64,000 bases of DNA, taken from contig CAMAPK010000003.1 of NCBI GenBank assembly GCA_945860135.1, forward strand, positions 62,001 through 126,000, read 5' to 3'. The position numbers were made by a program, and so were the translations under genes. Positions 1 through 9,068 of the stretch are shown here, one piece after another. The first letter of the stretch is position 1. Every line of letters starts with the position of its first letter. The notes beneath the pieces were generated by a model. It had not been told where the DNA came from, did no database searches, and saw only the letters and a program-made list of their open reading frames with translations. This DNA is from Nitrosovibrio sp. Nv4. GTDB lineage: Bacteria; Pseudomonadota; Gammaproteobacteria; Burkholderiales; Nitrosomonadaceae.

Positions 1-1436
1 GTCTCCTGAGCAACGCTTACCTGCCCTTTGCCGCCGTCTATCAAAATCAGATCGGGCAGCCTGCCCTCCCCCTCCGCGATTTTATGATAACGCCGTGACA
101 GCGCATCGCGCATGGCAGCGTAGTCATCCCCCGGCGTGATGCCACTGATGTTATAGCGGCGGTATTCGCCATTGCGCATGGCGTAGTTGTCGTAAACCAC
201 GCAGGAGGCGACAGTGGCCTCGCCTTGCGTATGGCTGATATCAAAGCATTCGATGCGAGCCATGCCAGCCATATCCAGTGCTTGCTGCAAGGCCTGCAAG
301 CGCTCTTCCTGGCTGGTCTGCCGTTCCAGCATTTGTTTCAGTGCCAGCCGCGCGTTCTCTGTCGCCATCTCCAGCCAGATGCGGCGTTCGCTGATGGAAT
401 TGAGACTGATCGCAACCTTATGGCCGCATTGCTCGCCAAGCAGGATTTGCAGTGCTTCCCGGTGAATCTTCTCACCGACGATGATGACTGGCGGCACGCC
501 ACGATTGAGATAATGCTGGGCGAGAAAAGCCTCCACTGCGGCGGCTGGATCATATCCTTCCGCATTCTGTGGGAAAAAGCTCTTGTCCCCCAGGTGGCGC
601 CCCCCCCTCACCATGGCAAGATTGACACAAATTTTCCCGCCACCTCCATCCTGCACAGCGCAGGCAATGATATCAGCATCCAGCGCCCTGCCGCTGTCAA
701 CGAACTGTTTCTCCCGGATTTTGCGCAATGCCTGAATCTGGTCGCGGAATAATGCAGCCTGCTCGTAATCCAGACGGTCGGCAGCCTGCTGCATCTTCCC
801 GGCGATGCTTTCCAGCACTTCGGTTTGCTTGCCCTGCAGGAAAAGAGCGGCGTTTCTTGCATCCTCGCGATAAGCTGGTTCAGCGATCAGATGGACACAA
901 GGTCCGCTGCAGCGCTTGATCTGGTACAACAGGCAGGGCCGGGTGCGGTTGCTGAAGACGCTGTCCTCGCAAGTGCGAATGCGAAACACCTTTTGCAGGA
1001 GCTGAATGCTCTCCCTTACCATTCCTGCGTTGGGAAAGGGGCCGAAATAATGGTGCTGTTTGTCCAATGCCCCCCGGTAAAAACCAAGGCGCGGAAAATG
1101 ATGCCCGCTCAGCACAACGTACGGATACGACTTATCATCCCTGAACAGTATGTTGTATTTCGGCGCTAAGGCTTTAATCAGGTTGTTTTCAAGCAGCAAT
1201 GCCTCGGCTTCGGAGCGGGTGACGGTAGTCTCGATCGCCGTGATTTGGGACACCATCAACTGGGTGCGGGGGGCTAAACCGGTTTTCTGGAAATAGGATA
1301 AAACGCGTTTCTTCAGATTTATTGCCTTACCGACATAGATCACCTGCCCTGCTGCATTCAACATGCGATAAACACCCGGTTGGGCGGGCAGGTTTGAGGC
1401 AAAAGCCTTGGCGTCAAAAACAGGTACTGCCGGCAA
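1..1436 (-). CDS. uvrC: Excinuclease ABC subunit C (UvrC), 3' end cut by window edge
   Basis: UvrC makes the dual incisions around bulky DNA lesions in nucleotide excision repair, together with UvrA and UvrB. About 478 codons are visible. The N-terminal GIY-YIG nuclease is clear ([11 protein letters not shown], then [14 protein letters not shown]), followed by the Cys-containing middle region ([13 protein letters not shown]) and the start of the C-terminal RNase H-like half ([20 protein letters not shown]). The reading frame runs off base 1. The best start is a TTG at 1436: it puts the usual N-terminus ([13 protein letters not shown]) in place and has AGGAG 8 bases upstream. It begins 5 bp after the tautomerase gene and shares an operon with a uracil-DNA glycosylase, giving a repair-themed unit. 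Confidence 0.95.
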   Translation of the reverse strand, partial: MPAVPVFDAKAFASNLPAQPGVYRMLNAAGQVIYVGKAINLKKRVLSYFQKTGLAPRTQLMVSQITAIETTVTRSEAEALLLENNLIKALAPKYNILFRDDKSYPYVVLSGHHFPRLGFYRGALDKQHHYFGPFPNAGMVRESIQLLQKVFRIRTCEDSVFSNRTRPCLLYQIKRCSGPCVHLIAEPAYREDARNAALFLQGKQTEVLESIAGKMQQAADRLDYEQAALFRDQIQALRKIREKQFVDSGRALDADIIACAVQDGGGGKICVNLAMVRGGRHLGDKSFFPQNAEGYDPAAAVEAFLAQHYLNRGVPPVIIVGEKIHREALQILLGEQCGHKVAISLNSISERRIWLEMATENARLALKQMLERQTSQEERLQALQQALDMAGMARIECFDISHTQGEATVASCVVYDNYAMRNGEYRRYNISGITPGDDYAAMRDALSRRYHKIAEGEGRLPDLILIDGGKGQVSVAQE

Positions 1437-1441
1437 AAAGC

Positions 1442-1627
1442 TTACTCCTCGCCTAGCAGCTTGCCAGCGATAGCCCAGTTTTCATGCGGCAATTCGTCGA
1501 AAGCAATGTAGGTATAAGATTTGGGTTTGTGTGCGATTCGCTCCAGCGTATCGGTGATTTCTTCGGCAATCTTCTGCTTTTGCTCACGGCTGAGAGAGCC
1601 GGCAATACGGATATTGACGTAGGGCAT
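1442..1627 (-). CDS. 4-oxalocrotonate tautomerase family protein
   Basis: A 61-residue protein of the 4-OT tautomerase family, which uses the amino-terminal proline (exposed after Met removal; here [10 protein letters not shown]) as a general base to move protons in keto-enol substrates. The length is typical of the hexameric 4-OT group. The substrate cannot be read from the sequence, and many such genes have no assigned pathway. It sits between a uracil-DNA glycosylase and uvrC, 15 bp and 5 bp away, so it is very likely co-transcribed with repair genes. Its last codons hold the Shine-Dalgarno sequence of uvrC. Confidence 0.85.
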   Translation of the reverse strand: MPYVNIRIAGSLSREQKQKIAEEITDTLERIAHKPKSYTYIAFDELPHENWAIAGKLLGEE

Positions 1628-1642
1628 GGTTCCTCCAGTTGT

Positions 1643-2317
1643 CTAGATGAGCGTCAGATCGGCGCAAATCTTTGCGAATACATTCTCAAACATTTCGGTA
1701 GTCAGGCGTTTGGTCTGGGTATTGTAGCGGCTGCAATGATAACTGTCATAGAGTGTCAGGCCGTTGGGCAAGGCGTGAGCGGCAGCATGAGCAAAAGGAT
1801 AAGTTCCAGGTTTGAGTCCCAAAGCCATCAATCCCGCCTGGTGCGCGACGGTACCCAAAGCGAGCAGCGCCGTACCTCCTCCTGCTGCAAAATCTGTAAT
1901 TTCAGCCGCAAGATAGCCGTTGCATTGACGAATTTCTGCCAGCTCTGGTTTGTTCTCCGGCGGCAGGCATTTGACTGCATTGGTGATGCGGCATCCGGGG
2001 AGCTGCAAGCCGTCATCTGCAGAAACTGATTCGTCATGGCTGGCAAAGCCGAATTTATGTAGCGTCCGGTATAACAGAATTCCCGCATGATCTCCGGTAA
2101 AAGGTCTGCCGGTTCGATTTGCTCCATGCATGCCGGGGGCAAGGCCAATGATGAGAAGCTTGGGCATGGTATCGCCAAAGGCCGGGACAGGACGAGCATA
2201 ATAATCCCGGTACCGAGTTTTCACTTCATCCAGGAATCGTGCCAGCCGCTGACACTGACGACAATCTGCCGAGAACCTGAGCTGCATGGAATTGTCGCTT
2301 GCCTGTCGTGGTAGCAT
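1643..2317 (-). CDS. Uracil-DNA glycosylase, family 5 (UDGb) type
   Basis: A 224-residue glycosylase that starts base excision repair by removing uracil or deaminated bases from DNA. Motif 1 (GLAPGMHGANRTGRPFTGD, about residues 58-76) has the long Gly/Ala-rich form without the catalytic Asp/Asn of families 1 and 4, which is the hallmark of family 5. Motif 2 is YHCSRYNTQTKRLT (about 193-206), with the conserved His. Four cysteines (C19, C22, C117, C132) are placed to hold a 4Fe-4S cluster. It leads the operon udg-tautomerase-uvrC. The ATG at 2317 is used; a second in-frame ATG lies 10 codons in (MQLRFSADC) and may be the true start. Confidence 0.9.
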   Translation of the reverse strand: MLPRQASDNSMQLRFSADCRQCQRLARFLDEVKTRYRDYYARPVPAFGDTMPKLLIIGLAPGMHGANRTGRPFTGDHAGILLYRTLHKFGFASHDESVSADDGLQLPGCRITNAVKCLPPENKPELAEIRQCNGYLAAEITDFAAGGGTALLALGTVAHQAGLMALGLKPGTYPFAHAAAHALPNGLTLYDSYHCSRYNTQTKRLTTEMFENVFAKICADLTLI

Positions 2318-2372
2318 TTTCTTTTTCTACTTTGCTAAAGTTCTTGCGGGCCAATACTACCGGAGTCAGACG

Positions 2373-2403
2373 AAAAAAGGGCGGCTTGAAAAAGCCGCCC
2401 TTT
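2373..2403 (-). terminator. Rho-independent terminator of the tRNA unit
   Basis: A perfect 9-bp stem (GGGCGGCTT / AAGCCGCCC, loop GAAA on the plus strand), extended by A/T pairs and followed on the minus strand by TTTTTT. It lies just downstream of tRNA-Glu in the minus-strand direction and separates the tRNA unit from the repair operon. Confidence 0.88.
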
Positions 2404-2418
2404 ATTTCTACGCATCGA

Positions 2419-2494
2419 TGGCGTCCCCAGCGGGATTCGAACCCGCGTACTCACCGTGAAAGGGTGATGTCCTAGGCCTCTAGACGATGGGGAC
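2419..2494 (-). tRNA. tRNA-Glu (anticodon TTC)
   Basis: The minus strand folds as a full cloverleaf. The acceptor GTCCCCA pairs with TGGGGAC, the anticodon arm is TCACC-CTTTCAC-GGTGA giving anticodon TTC, and the T arm contains GGTTCGAATCC. The CCA end is encoded. It is 76 nt including CCA and lies 31 bp downstream of tRNA-Ala, within the same transcript. Confidence 0.97.
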
Positions 2495-2525
2495 TAAAGG
2501 ATTTTTACTGTTGCTACCGAGAATT

Positions 2526-2601
<76 letters not shown>

Positions 2602-2617
2602 GACAAAAAGAAGGCGA

Positions 2618-2646
2618 ATTATACTGAGGCACCCGGCCCCAGTCAA
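2618..2646 (-). promoter_or_regulatory. Sigma70 promoter of the tRNA-Ala/tRNA-Glu unit
   Basis: On the minus strand, TTGACT (2641-2646) and a perfect TATAAT (2618-2623) are separated by exactly 17 bp. A GC-rich stretch (TCGCC) follows the -10 box, resembling the GC-rich discriminators of stringently controlled stable-RNA promoters. The predicted start is about 10 bp before the tRNA-Ala 5' end. Confidence 0.88.
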
Positions 2647-2707
2647 TGTAAAGCCTTCGCCATGAATCGGCAAGTCAAATGAATCCCATGGTCTAATACG
2701 CTCCTGA

Positions 2708-3886
2708 TTAAGCCCCATAGCGCGCTTTCTTTATATTTTCCAAGGCTGCCGCAATGACATGACGGGGCGCGCCAATATTCATGCGCATGAAACCGCTGCC
2801 GCTCTCGCCGAACAAAGTGCCGGGGCTCATGCCTACATGGGCCTCGTGCACGAAGAAATGTTTGAGTTGCGCATCGGTTTTCCTCAATGCAACCCCCAGC
2901 GTGCGGCAGTCCAGCCATAGCAGGTAGGTACCTTCCGGCTGGATAAGCCGGATTTCCGGGAGATGGGTTGTCAGGTATTCGTCTACGAAATCCCGGGTAT
3001 CCCGCAGGTAAACCAGCAATTCATCCAGCCATGCCGCTCCTTCCCGGTAAGCAGCCTCAAAGGCGACGATGCTGAAGGGATTGGACGCGCTGACGTGCAT
3101 CGTGTCGAATGCTTGGGCAATTGCCGTGCGGCGCTCCTGATCCGGCACGATCAGTGCGGAGAGATTCAAGCCAGGGATATTGAAAGTCTTGCTGGGCGCA
3201 ACAGCAGTAACGATGTTAGGCGAATTCCCAGCCAGCAGCGAGAGCGTGCAGTGTTTGCTTTCAGGGTAGAGCAGGTCAGCGTGGATCTCGTCCGAAAATA
3301 CGATCAGATCATGCTTTTCCGCGATCCGCAGCAGGCGCTCCAACTCGGATTTGCTCCATACCCTGCCCACCGGGTTGTGCGGGGAGCACAGCAGTAGCAG
3401 GCGTGCCTTCGCCGCGCACTGCTCCAGGTGATCAAAGTCGATAGTGTAGCGACCGTTCTCCAGGTGCAACGGGTTCAGTAGCAGTTGTCCGCCAGTGCTG
3501 GTGACGGCGGAGAAAAAGGGGAAATACACTGGCGGTTGCACGATGACCGATCCACCCGGCCCGGCATAAGCCATGACCGCCGCGTGCAGCGTAGGCACCA
3601 CCCCCGGGCACATCACGATCCATTCGCGCTGCACTTCCCAGCCGTGGCGTTGTTTCAACCAATGGATTAACGCCTGGTACAGGCTATCCGGATAGATGGT
3701 GTAACCATAGATGGGATGAACAGCGCGTGCAGCAAGTGCTGCGGTTACGGCTGGCGGTGCAGGAAAATCCATATCGGCAACCCACAGCGGGATGACCTCT
3801 GCCGTGCCAAACATGTTCTGCCGGCCATCATATTTAAGACTGGCGCTTCCGCTGCGGTTGATGTCACGACTGAAGTCGAAACTCAA
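2708..3886 (-). CDS. patB: MalY/PatB-type PLP C-S lyase, probable OvoB
   Basis: A 392-residue fold-type I PLP enzyme of the MalY/PatB cystathionine beta-lyase group. Visible marks are WVADMDF near residue 35, SPHNPVG (N171), SDEIHADL (D199) and the PLP lysine K233 in APSKTFNIPGL. The family cleaves C-S bonds of cysteine conjugates. Here it overlaps ovoA by 4 bp (TTGA), so its start is a TTG with GGGAG just upstream. That coupling suggests it is the lyase (OvoB) that cleaves the 5-histidylcysteine sulfoxide made by OvoA to give 5-thiohistidine. The family call is firm. The ovothiol role is inferred from context, and general cystathionine or cysteine-conjugate lyase activity is the alternative. 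Confidence 0.88.
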   Translation of the reverse strand: MSFDFSRDINRSGSASLKYDGRQNMFGTAEVIPLWVADMDFPAPPAVTAALAARAVHPIYGYTIYPDSLYQALIHWLKQRHGWEVQREWIVMCPGVVPTLHAAVMAYAGPGGSVIVQPPVYFPFFSAVTSTGGQLLLNPLHLENGRYTIDFDHLEQCAAKARLLLLCSPHNPVGRVWSKSELERLLRIAEKHDLIVFSDEIHADLLYPESKHCTLSLLAGNSPNIVTAVAPSKTFNIPGLNLSALIVPDQERRTAIAQAFDTMHVSASNPFSIVAFEAAYREGAAWLDELLVYLRDTRDFVDEYLTTHLPEIRLIQPEGTYLLWLDCRTLGVALRKTDAQLKHFFVHEAHVGMSPGTLFGESGSGFMRMNIGAPRHVIAAALENIKKARYGA

Positions 3887-6066
3887 GCAACCCGCTCCCA
3901 GATCGTCACTTCCGATAATGTGTGCTGGAATTTATGCCGGGTTTCACGGATGACAAAGGGTACTTCCTGCGGTCCTTGAACCAGCCTGAAATGACTGCCA
4001 AGAATTTCTTTCAGGCCATCCAGAGTGCCGAAACTTTCACCATCCCGCTTGAACCCGCCTATCCATGCTTCCCGTTTAGTGTGTTCCTTCAGCCAGGTAT
4101 AGGGTGAAGCGATCAACAGCAAGCCATCGGGATTCAGTCGGGTATGAATGGTGCTGAGTAGTTTAGCCGGGTCGTACAGACGATCAATCAGATTGGCTGC
4201 GAGTATGAGGTCATAACCTGAGAACAGCGGTTTGAGGTTGCACGCGTCACCTTGGTAGAACTCTACCTTATGCTTGACGTCATCCAAGCCGAGACCGCTC
4301 AGGGTGCGTTCCTTGTAGAAAACAAGTTCACCCTCATCCGTCAGTGTGTAGCGCAGCATGCCTTGTTCGGCAAGTTGCACACCCTGGCCGATGAAGCGGG
4401 CGGAAAAATCGATGCCGGTGACGTGGTCGAAGTGCCGAGCCAGCTCGAAAGTGGCGCGCCCCGAGGCGCAACCCAGATCAAGCGCCTTGTGTGCCGGTTT
4501 GCCGCGCATGGCGGCAATGGCCAGTTCGGCCAGCGCCACCGGAAAATTGGCTACGCCGAAATAAGTATCACCGTAATGGAACTCGGCATACTCCGAGAGC
4601 AACTTGTCGGTTTCATAGTGCGAGCCAGGCTGAACAGCAGGCATCTCGGCGATCACATAGCGAAACCCGGCATGCTGGAAGAAATGGCGGCGAAAGGCGT
4701 AGCGTGCGCTCTTCAGTGACTCGTTGCCGCATGAAATCCAGGAGCCGCCCTTGATGAGATTGTGCCGATCATCGAAGGTCGGCGTGGTGAAATCATCATA
4801 ATGCGGGTGGATATCGAAGCCTGAAAATGGATAAGTCGGTGTTTCCATCCATTGCCAGACATTGCCGACCACATCGAAAAATTCTCCCTGTGGAAATTCA
4901 GTAACGGGGCAACTGGAAGCGAAGTAGTCAAGATGGATATTGCCTGCCGCCGCTGTGGTGCGCGGGACTTCGGACAAACCTGCTGTGTCGTATAACCGGT
5001 ACCATTCATCTTCCGTCGGCAGCCTGACCGGTTGTCCGCATGCTGCCGCTTTCCAGTTGCAGAAGGCTTTGGCCTCGTGATAGTTCACTTCCACCGGCCA
5101 ATCCCAGGGCATGGCCACTTCTTCAGTCATCAAACGCAGCCGCCAATCGGAGCCATGTCTGACCCAGAAAGTGGGGTGCTCGGCGCGTACGTGGTCTAGC
5201 CAGGCGCGCCCCTCTTCTTCCCAGCAAGCTTCCATGGCATAGCCATTTGCCTGGACGAAAGCGAGGAACTCATGGTTGCTGACCAGATAGCGGCTGGCCT
5301 GAAAAGCCGGAACTTCCGCTATGTGACTGCCATATTCGTTGTCCCAGCCGTAGATCGGATCGGTCTTGCTTTTGCCGAGATGCACCGTACCCGTCGACAC
5401 GGCGATAGGCTGATTTTGCGGCGCCGGCCCGGATTTGCGGCAGGGTTGCCAGTCAAGATGTGGTTTGACGTATTCAAGTGCATGCTGCCGGATCAGTACG
5501 GAAGAGGTTTCCAGGTGAATGAGTTCATGTTCGATCCCCATCAGTATGGTCCACCAGGGGTTGTCCCAGCCTATCGGCAAGGTGAGCGGGATTTCGCTGA
5601 TAAGGCGGTCAACGGTGTTGCGCACGCTATTGCGATAGGCGCGCACTTCCTCGACCGCGGGCCAATCATAGTGCGTGGTATTGAGATCATCCCAGCTCAT
5701 CTCATCAACCCCAACCGCGAACATGGATTCCATCCTGGGGTTGATCCGCTCCTTGATCAACCCCGCAAGCAGCAGCTTGTTGGTAAAGAAAGTTGCGGTA
5801 TGACCCAGATAGAAGATCAGCGGATGCCGCAACGAAATGGGTTTCTTGTAGTAGGCTGCATTACCGCGCAACATCTCAAAAAGCTGCTCGTAACGGTCGA
5901 ATGTGGCGTGGAAGTAGGCACGTATCTCCCTCCGCTTGGCTGCAGTATCATCGCCGCTGAGTAACGGTGTCCTTTGCGCAAGCTGTTGTCGCATAGGATG
6001 TTCTATCGAGTTTTCGCAAGCTGCCTGGCAGCCTGCCGGATGTGGTGCGTACAGTATGTTGTTCAC
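3883..6066 (-). CDS. ovoA: OvoA: 5-histidylcysteine sulfoxide synthase / 5-thiohistidine N-methyltransferase
   Basis: OvoA is a non-haem iron enzyme that couples cysteine and histidine oxidatively and then, after C-S cleavage by OvoB, N-methylates the 5-thiohistidine to ovothiol A. The 727 residues carry the full set. An N-terminal DinB-like helical region holds the iron motif HELIHLE (H180, H184, E186; H89 in LGHTATF is a further candidate). A formylglycine-synthase-like (SUMF1/EgtB) domain spans about 220-465 (NVWQWMETPTYPF, IKGGSWIS). A C-terminal SAM methyltransferase contains LDLGCASG. The length is normal for full-length OvoA. The outer start is GTG at 6066. An ATG at 5994 (MRQQLAQRTPLLSG) is also possible, and neither has a strong ribosome site. 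It leads the ovoA-patB operon. Confidence 0.93.
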   Translation of the reverse strand: MNNILYAPHPAGCQAACENSIEHPMRQQLAQRTPLLSGDDTAAKRREIRAYFHATFDRYEQLFEMLRGNAAYYKKPISLRHPLIFYLGHTATFFTNKLLLAGLIKERINPRMESMFAVGVDEMSWDDLNTTHYDWPAVEEVRAYRNSVRNTVDRLISEIPLTLPIGWDNPWWTILMGIEHELIHLETSSVLIRQHALEYVKPHLDWQPCRKSGPAPQNQPIAVSTGTVHLGKSKTDPIYGWDNEYGSHIAEVPAFQASRYLVSNHEFLAFVQANGYAMEACWEEEGRAWLDHVRAEHPTFWVRHGSDWRLRLMTEEVAMPWDWPVEVNYHEAKAFCNWKAAACGQPVRLPTEDEWYRLYDTAGLSEVPRTTAAAGNIHLDYFASSCPVTEFPQGEFFDVVGNVWQWMETPTYPFSGFDIHPHYDDFTTPTFDDRHNLIKGGSWISCGNESLKSARYAFRRHFFQHAGFRYVIAEMPAVQPGSHYETDKLLSEYAEFHYGDTYFGVANFPVALAELAIAAMRGKPAHKALDLGCASGRATFELARHFDHVTGIDFSARFIGQGVQLAEQGMLRYTLTDEGELVFYKERTLSGLGLDDVKHKVEFYQGDACNLKPLFSGYDLILAANLIDRLYDPAKLLSTIHTRLNPDGLLLIASPYTWLKEHTKREAWIGGFKRDGESFGTLDGLKEILGSHFRLVQGPQEVPFVIRETRHKFQHTLSEVTIWERVA

Positions 6067-6247
6067 GAAGGTGTTTGTACCAATTTATTAGCAGAAAATA
6101 CAATTAAAATCAATATGTAAAAACTTTTTATTAAAGTAATTCCGATATTCAGGGATTGTGCCCTTTCGACTGCATAACCCCAGCTTTTCTTCTCCACAAA
6201 GAGCCACATTCTACAGTACCTTTTGCGATTGAGATTGGGGAGGAAGA

Positions 6248-8827
6248 CTAGTAGCCCAGATACCCCTGCGCGATCCGGTAATAGACACGGCGCAACGGTT
6301 TGTTATCCCGCATGATCTCTCGATACTGAATTGGACCAGGTTGGTAGAGCATCGGATCCAAGTCCTTGCCTGCCCGATTACGCTCAAGATGTTTGTACTC
6401 CATCCCCACCAGAATGATCGGCCGGGTTGTTGGCGGCGGTGGCGGGGACCAAAAATCGTACATGGCGCTCTTATCCCCAAATACGTTGCGGGAATGAATC
6501 TCCATTCTGTTTCCACCATGATTATAGAAAGACAAGGCACTTGCAACCGACCATCTGCTCATGCCGACAATAATCGGCTCCTGCCCGGTCTGGCGTCGTA
6601 CATCCTGTGCAATCTGCTCAATTTCATTCGTGGCCTCACGCCAGAAATAATGTTTTGTGAAATTCGGGTATGGGACTCCTGGTACTCCAAGCACTGCATA
6701 GTGCAATACGAATGCGTAAAAAAACATGGTAACTATAATCGTCGGCTTCCACATTGCTCGCAAACGGCTGGCGATAGCGCGCTGATCACCAACCTGCCCC
6801 ATCATCCATGCCACCGTCGGCAGCAGCATAAGCCATACCGGGCTGGTCCAATGAAACTTCGGCGAACCGAACAGGCTGAGGCAGAAGAATATTGCCAGCG
6901 GTACAACAGTGAATATCCGTACGAACAGGCGACGCCGGCGTGCATATTGACCGTCATCGCGATCGCTGCCTGGCAGTAGCGCCAATATTGCAGCAAGCAG
7001 ACCCACAGGGGTCAACAATATCAGCATGTGCAGAAACAGATAGTGCAGCGAGAATTGATCGCCTATTCCTTTGGCTCGTTGCGACTGGAACAGGAACGAC
7101 ACCCACTGATGCTCACTGTTCCAAACGATAACTGGCGAAAACAGCAACAATGCCAGTGCTGCTGCGAGATACGGATGCGGGCGGCGCAACCAGCGGCGTG
7201 CGGTCGGATCTAGGATCACAAACAGCAAAGCTGCAATACCCAAGAGGCCCAGCGTGTATTTGGACAGAAGGCCCAAGCCGAATGCAACACCCATACCCAA
7301 CCAGGCTGAGCTACGACCTGCTACCAACGTTCGTTCCATGTAGTACAGCGTAGCGGCCCAGGCAGCGAGCAACGGCGCATCGGGGGTCATCAATATGCCG
7401 GAGGCAAAGCTTAGCGGCAGCACGGCCAGCAACAGCACGGTGCGCATGCCAGTCGATTTGTCGTACAGATTGCGCGCCAGCACATACAGGTAACCCATCG
7501 TTACCAGACCACAGAGGAAGGCGCCGATGCGCACCCCGAACTCGTTGTTGCCCAAGACAGTGGTGCCCAGCCAGATCAGCCACGCAGTCATCGGCGGATG
7601 ATCCAGAAAGCTCAGATCCATGTGCTGAGCATAACTCCAGTAATATGCCTCATCCGGAATCAGCTGCGCCTGGCCAAGATAGATCAGACGCAGCAACAAG
7701 GTAAATGCCACCACCCCGACCGCAGCCACCCGCCAGCGCACATCCAGTGACGGCGGATTCTGTCCGACTGGAAATACATAAAAGGCAGAACCCAGATAGT
7801 TGATCGCTGCAGTCGCAGCGATTGCCGGAAAGATTGCCAGTGTGGCTGGGACGTGCCAGCCATAGACCAGCAAGGCCAGCACTCCACCGCGCATTAACAA
7901 TGCGAATAAGCCGACCGTTAGAAAACGGCCGAATTGGCGCCAACGCAGATAGCCTGCGTGGTGTGGCCGGAATGACCATTTGGAATTGAGTGAATAGTTC
8001 ACTGCAGCAGCCACGAAGAAACTGCTGACATGCGCCACAGCAAGCCCGGTCTCGCGGCTCATCAACCATTGGAACAGCAACGCATCAACCACCACACCGA
8101 ATAATCCGACTGCCGCAAAACGGCTGGCGGTACCGACAGAGACCGTGCCTCCGGCCAATATCATCAAGCGCTGCAGATAAGTCCACTGATGGATAAAGGA
8201 CAGCTTGGAAGTGCCCTGTGTCCGGTCACGGAAACAGATGGGCACTTCCACCACCTTGAGTTTTCCCTGACCCGCCATGATCAGTTCGAGCAGAATCTTG
8301 TACCCGCGCGCATTTCCAGCAATGCTCGCCGCCAGATCCCGGCGAAAGGCGAAAAATCCGGAAGTGGCATCATTCACATCGCAGATGGGACGTGCGAGCC
8401 AGCCACCAACGCGTGACAGCCATTGCCGATACCATGGCCAGCCTTCGGTGCTTCCGCCCGGCACGTAACGGCTGCCAACGGCCACATCATGGCTGCCATC
8501 CAGTACCGGCGCCACCAACGCAGGCAAGCGCTCCGGCGGGTGACTCAGATCCGCATCCATCACCACGATGACATCGCCCTGCGCCACCGCCACTCCAGCC
8601 AGAATGGATGCTGTCAGATCCGGCTTCTCCCGGCGCTCGATCAATCGTACATTGGCCCGTCCTTCCCAGGCGCGAACCTTGTCGGGCGTACCATCGTTCG
8701 AGCCATCATCGACAAAAATGACCTCAAAGCTATCCGGCGGCAGATCGAGTGCAAACAGGCGAGTCAACAACGGATCGATATTGTCTGTTTCGTTGAGCGT
8801 GGGAACTACTACAGAAAATCGTGTCAT
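6248..8827 (-). CDS. Three-module membrane glycosyltransferase (GT2 + GtrA + PMT/ArnT-like)
   Basis: An 859-residue fusion. Residues about 1-230 are a family 2 glycosyltransferase of the polyprenyl-phosphate mannose/glucose synthase type (VVPTLNETDNID, FVDDGSNDGT, VMDADLSHPP). Residues about 235-355 are a GtrA-like four-helix membrane domain (LNSKWSFRP). The rest is a multi-span PMT_2/ArnT-like transferase with the acidic loop motif IPDEAYYW and LDHPPM. The likely job is to load a sugar on a lipid carrier at the inner face, flip it, and transfer it outside to an envelope acceptor, all in one polypeptide. The sugar and acceptor are unknown. No lipopolysaccharide or glycoprotein locus surrounds it, and 181 bp separate it from ovoA upstream of that gene. 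Confidence 0.87.
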   Translation of the reverse strand: MTRFSVVVPTLNETDNIDPLLTRLFALDLPPDSFEVIFVDDGSNDGTPDKVRAWEGRANVRLIERREKPDLTASILAGVAVAQGDVIVVMDADLSHPPERLPALVAPVLDGSHDVAVGSRYVPGGSTEGWPWYRQWLSRVGGWLARPICDVNDATSGFFAFRRDLAASIAGNARGYKILLELIMAGQGKLKVVEVPICFRDRTQGTSKLSFIHQWTYLQRLMILAGGTVSVGTASRFAAVGLFGVVVDALLFQWLMSRETGLAVAHVSSFFVAAAVNYSLNSKWSFRPHHAGYLRWRQFGRFLTVGLFALLMRGGVLALLVYGWHVPATLAIFPAIAATAAINYLGSAFYVFPVGQNPPSLDVRWRVAAVGVVAFTLLLRLIYLGQAQLIPDEAYYWSYAQHMDLSFLDHPPMTAWLIWLGTTVLGNNEFGVRIGAFLCGLVTMGYLYVLARNLYDKSTGMRTVLLLAVLPLSFASGILMTPDAPLLAAWAATLYYMERTLVAGRSSAWLGMGVAFGLGLLSKYTLGLLGIAALLFVILDPTARRWLRRPHPYLAAALALLLFSPVIVWNSEHQWVSFLFQSQRAKGIGDQFSLHYLFLHMLILLTPVGLLAAILALLPGSDRDDGQYARRRRLFVRIFTVVPLAIFFCLSLFGSPKFHWTSPVWLMLLPTVAWMMGQVGDQRAIASRLRAMWKPTIIVTMFFYAFVLHYAVLGVPGVPYPNFTKHYFWREATNEIEQIAQDVRRQTGQEPIIVGMSRWSVASALSFYNHGGNRMEIHSRNVFGDKSAMYDFWSPPPPPTTRPIILVGMEYKHLERNRAGKDLDPMLYQPGPIQYREIMRDNKPLRRVYYRIAQGYLGY

Positions 8828-9041
8828 GCTGATTGCAGCTACGTTAGATGTGCTTGGAGACGTCGACGAGAGGGAGTCTGGGGAACTGTTGGCGGGAAGC
8901 GTAGCACAACTCCCAGAGAGAGGGGTGATTCATATGATTTGCCAGGGGTATTCTCCTTGAAGAGTTTCTGGATATTCATGGTGAATACCAGCGCGGATAA
9001 TTACGCGGATAGAGGTAAAGCCACAGGGTGGATCAATACGT

Positions 9042-9047
9042 TATAAT
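9042..9047 (+). promoter_or_regulatory. Candidate -10 box upstream of ccmA
   Basis: A perfect TATAAT lies 21 bp before the ccmA start, in the 241-bp gap shared with the divergent glycosyltransferase gene. I see no convincing -35 hexamer at 16-18 bp upstream, so it may be weak or need an activator. Confidence 0.35.
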
Positions 9048-9068
9048 GCAATCTTTTTGCTCTGACCA

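Noticed and set aside
5272-5964. A 230-codon plus-strand open frame inside ovoA
   Set aside because: The minus-strand OvoA carries its iron motif and conserved domains across this region; the plus-strand frame looks like a shadow.
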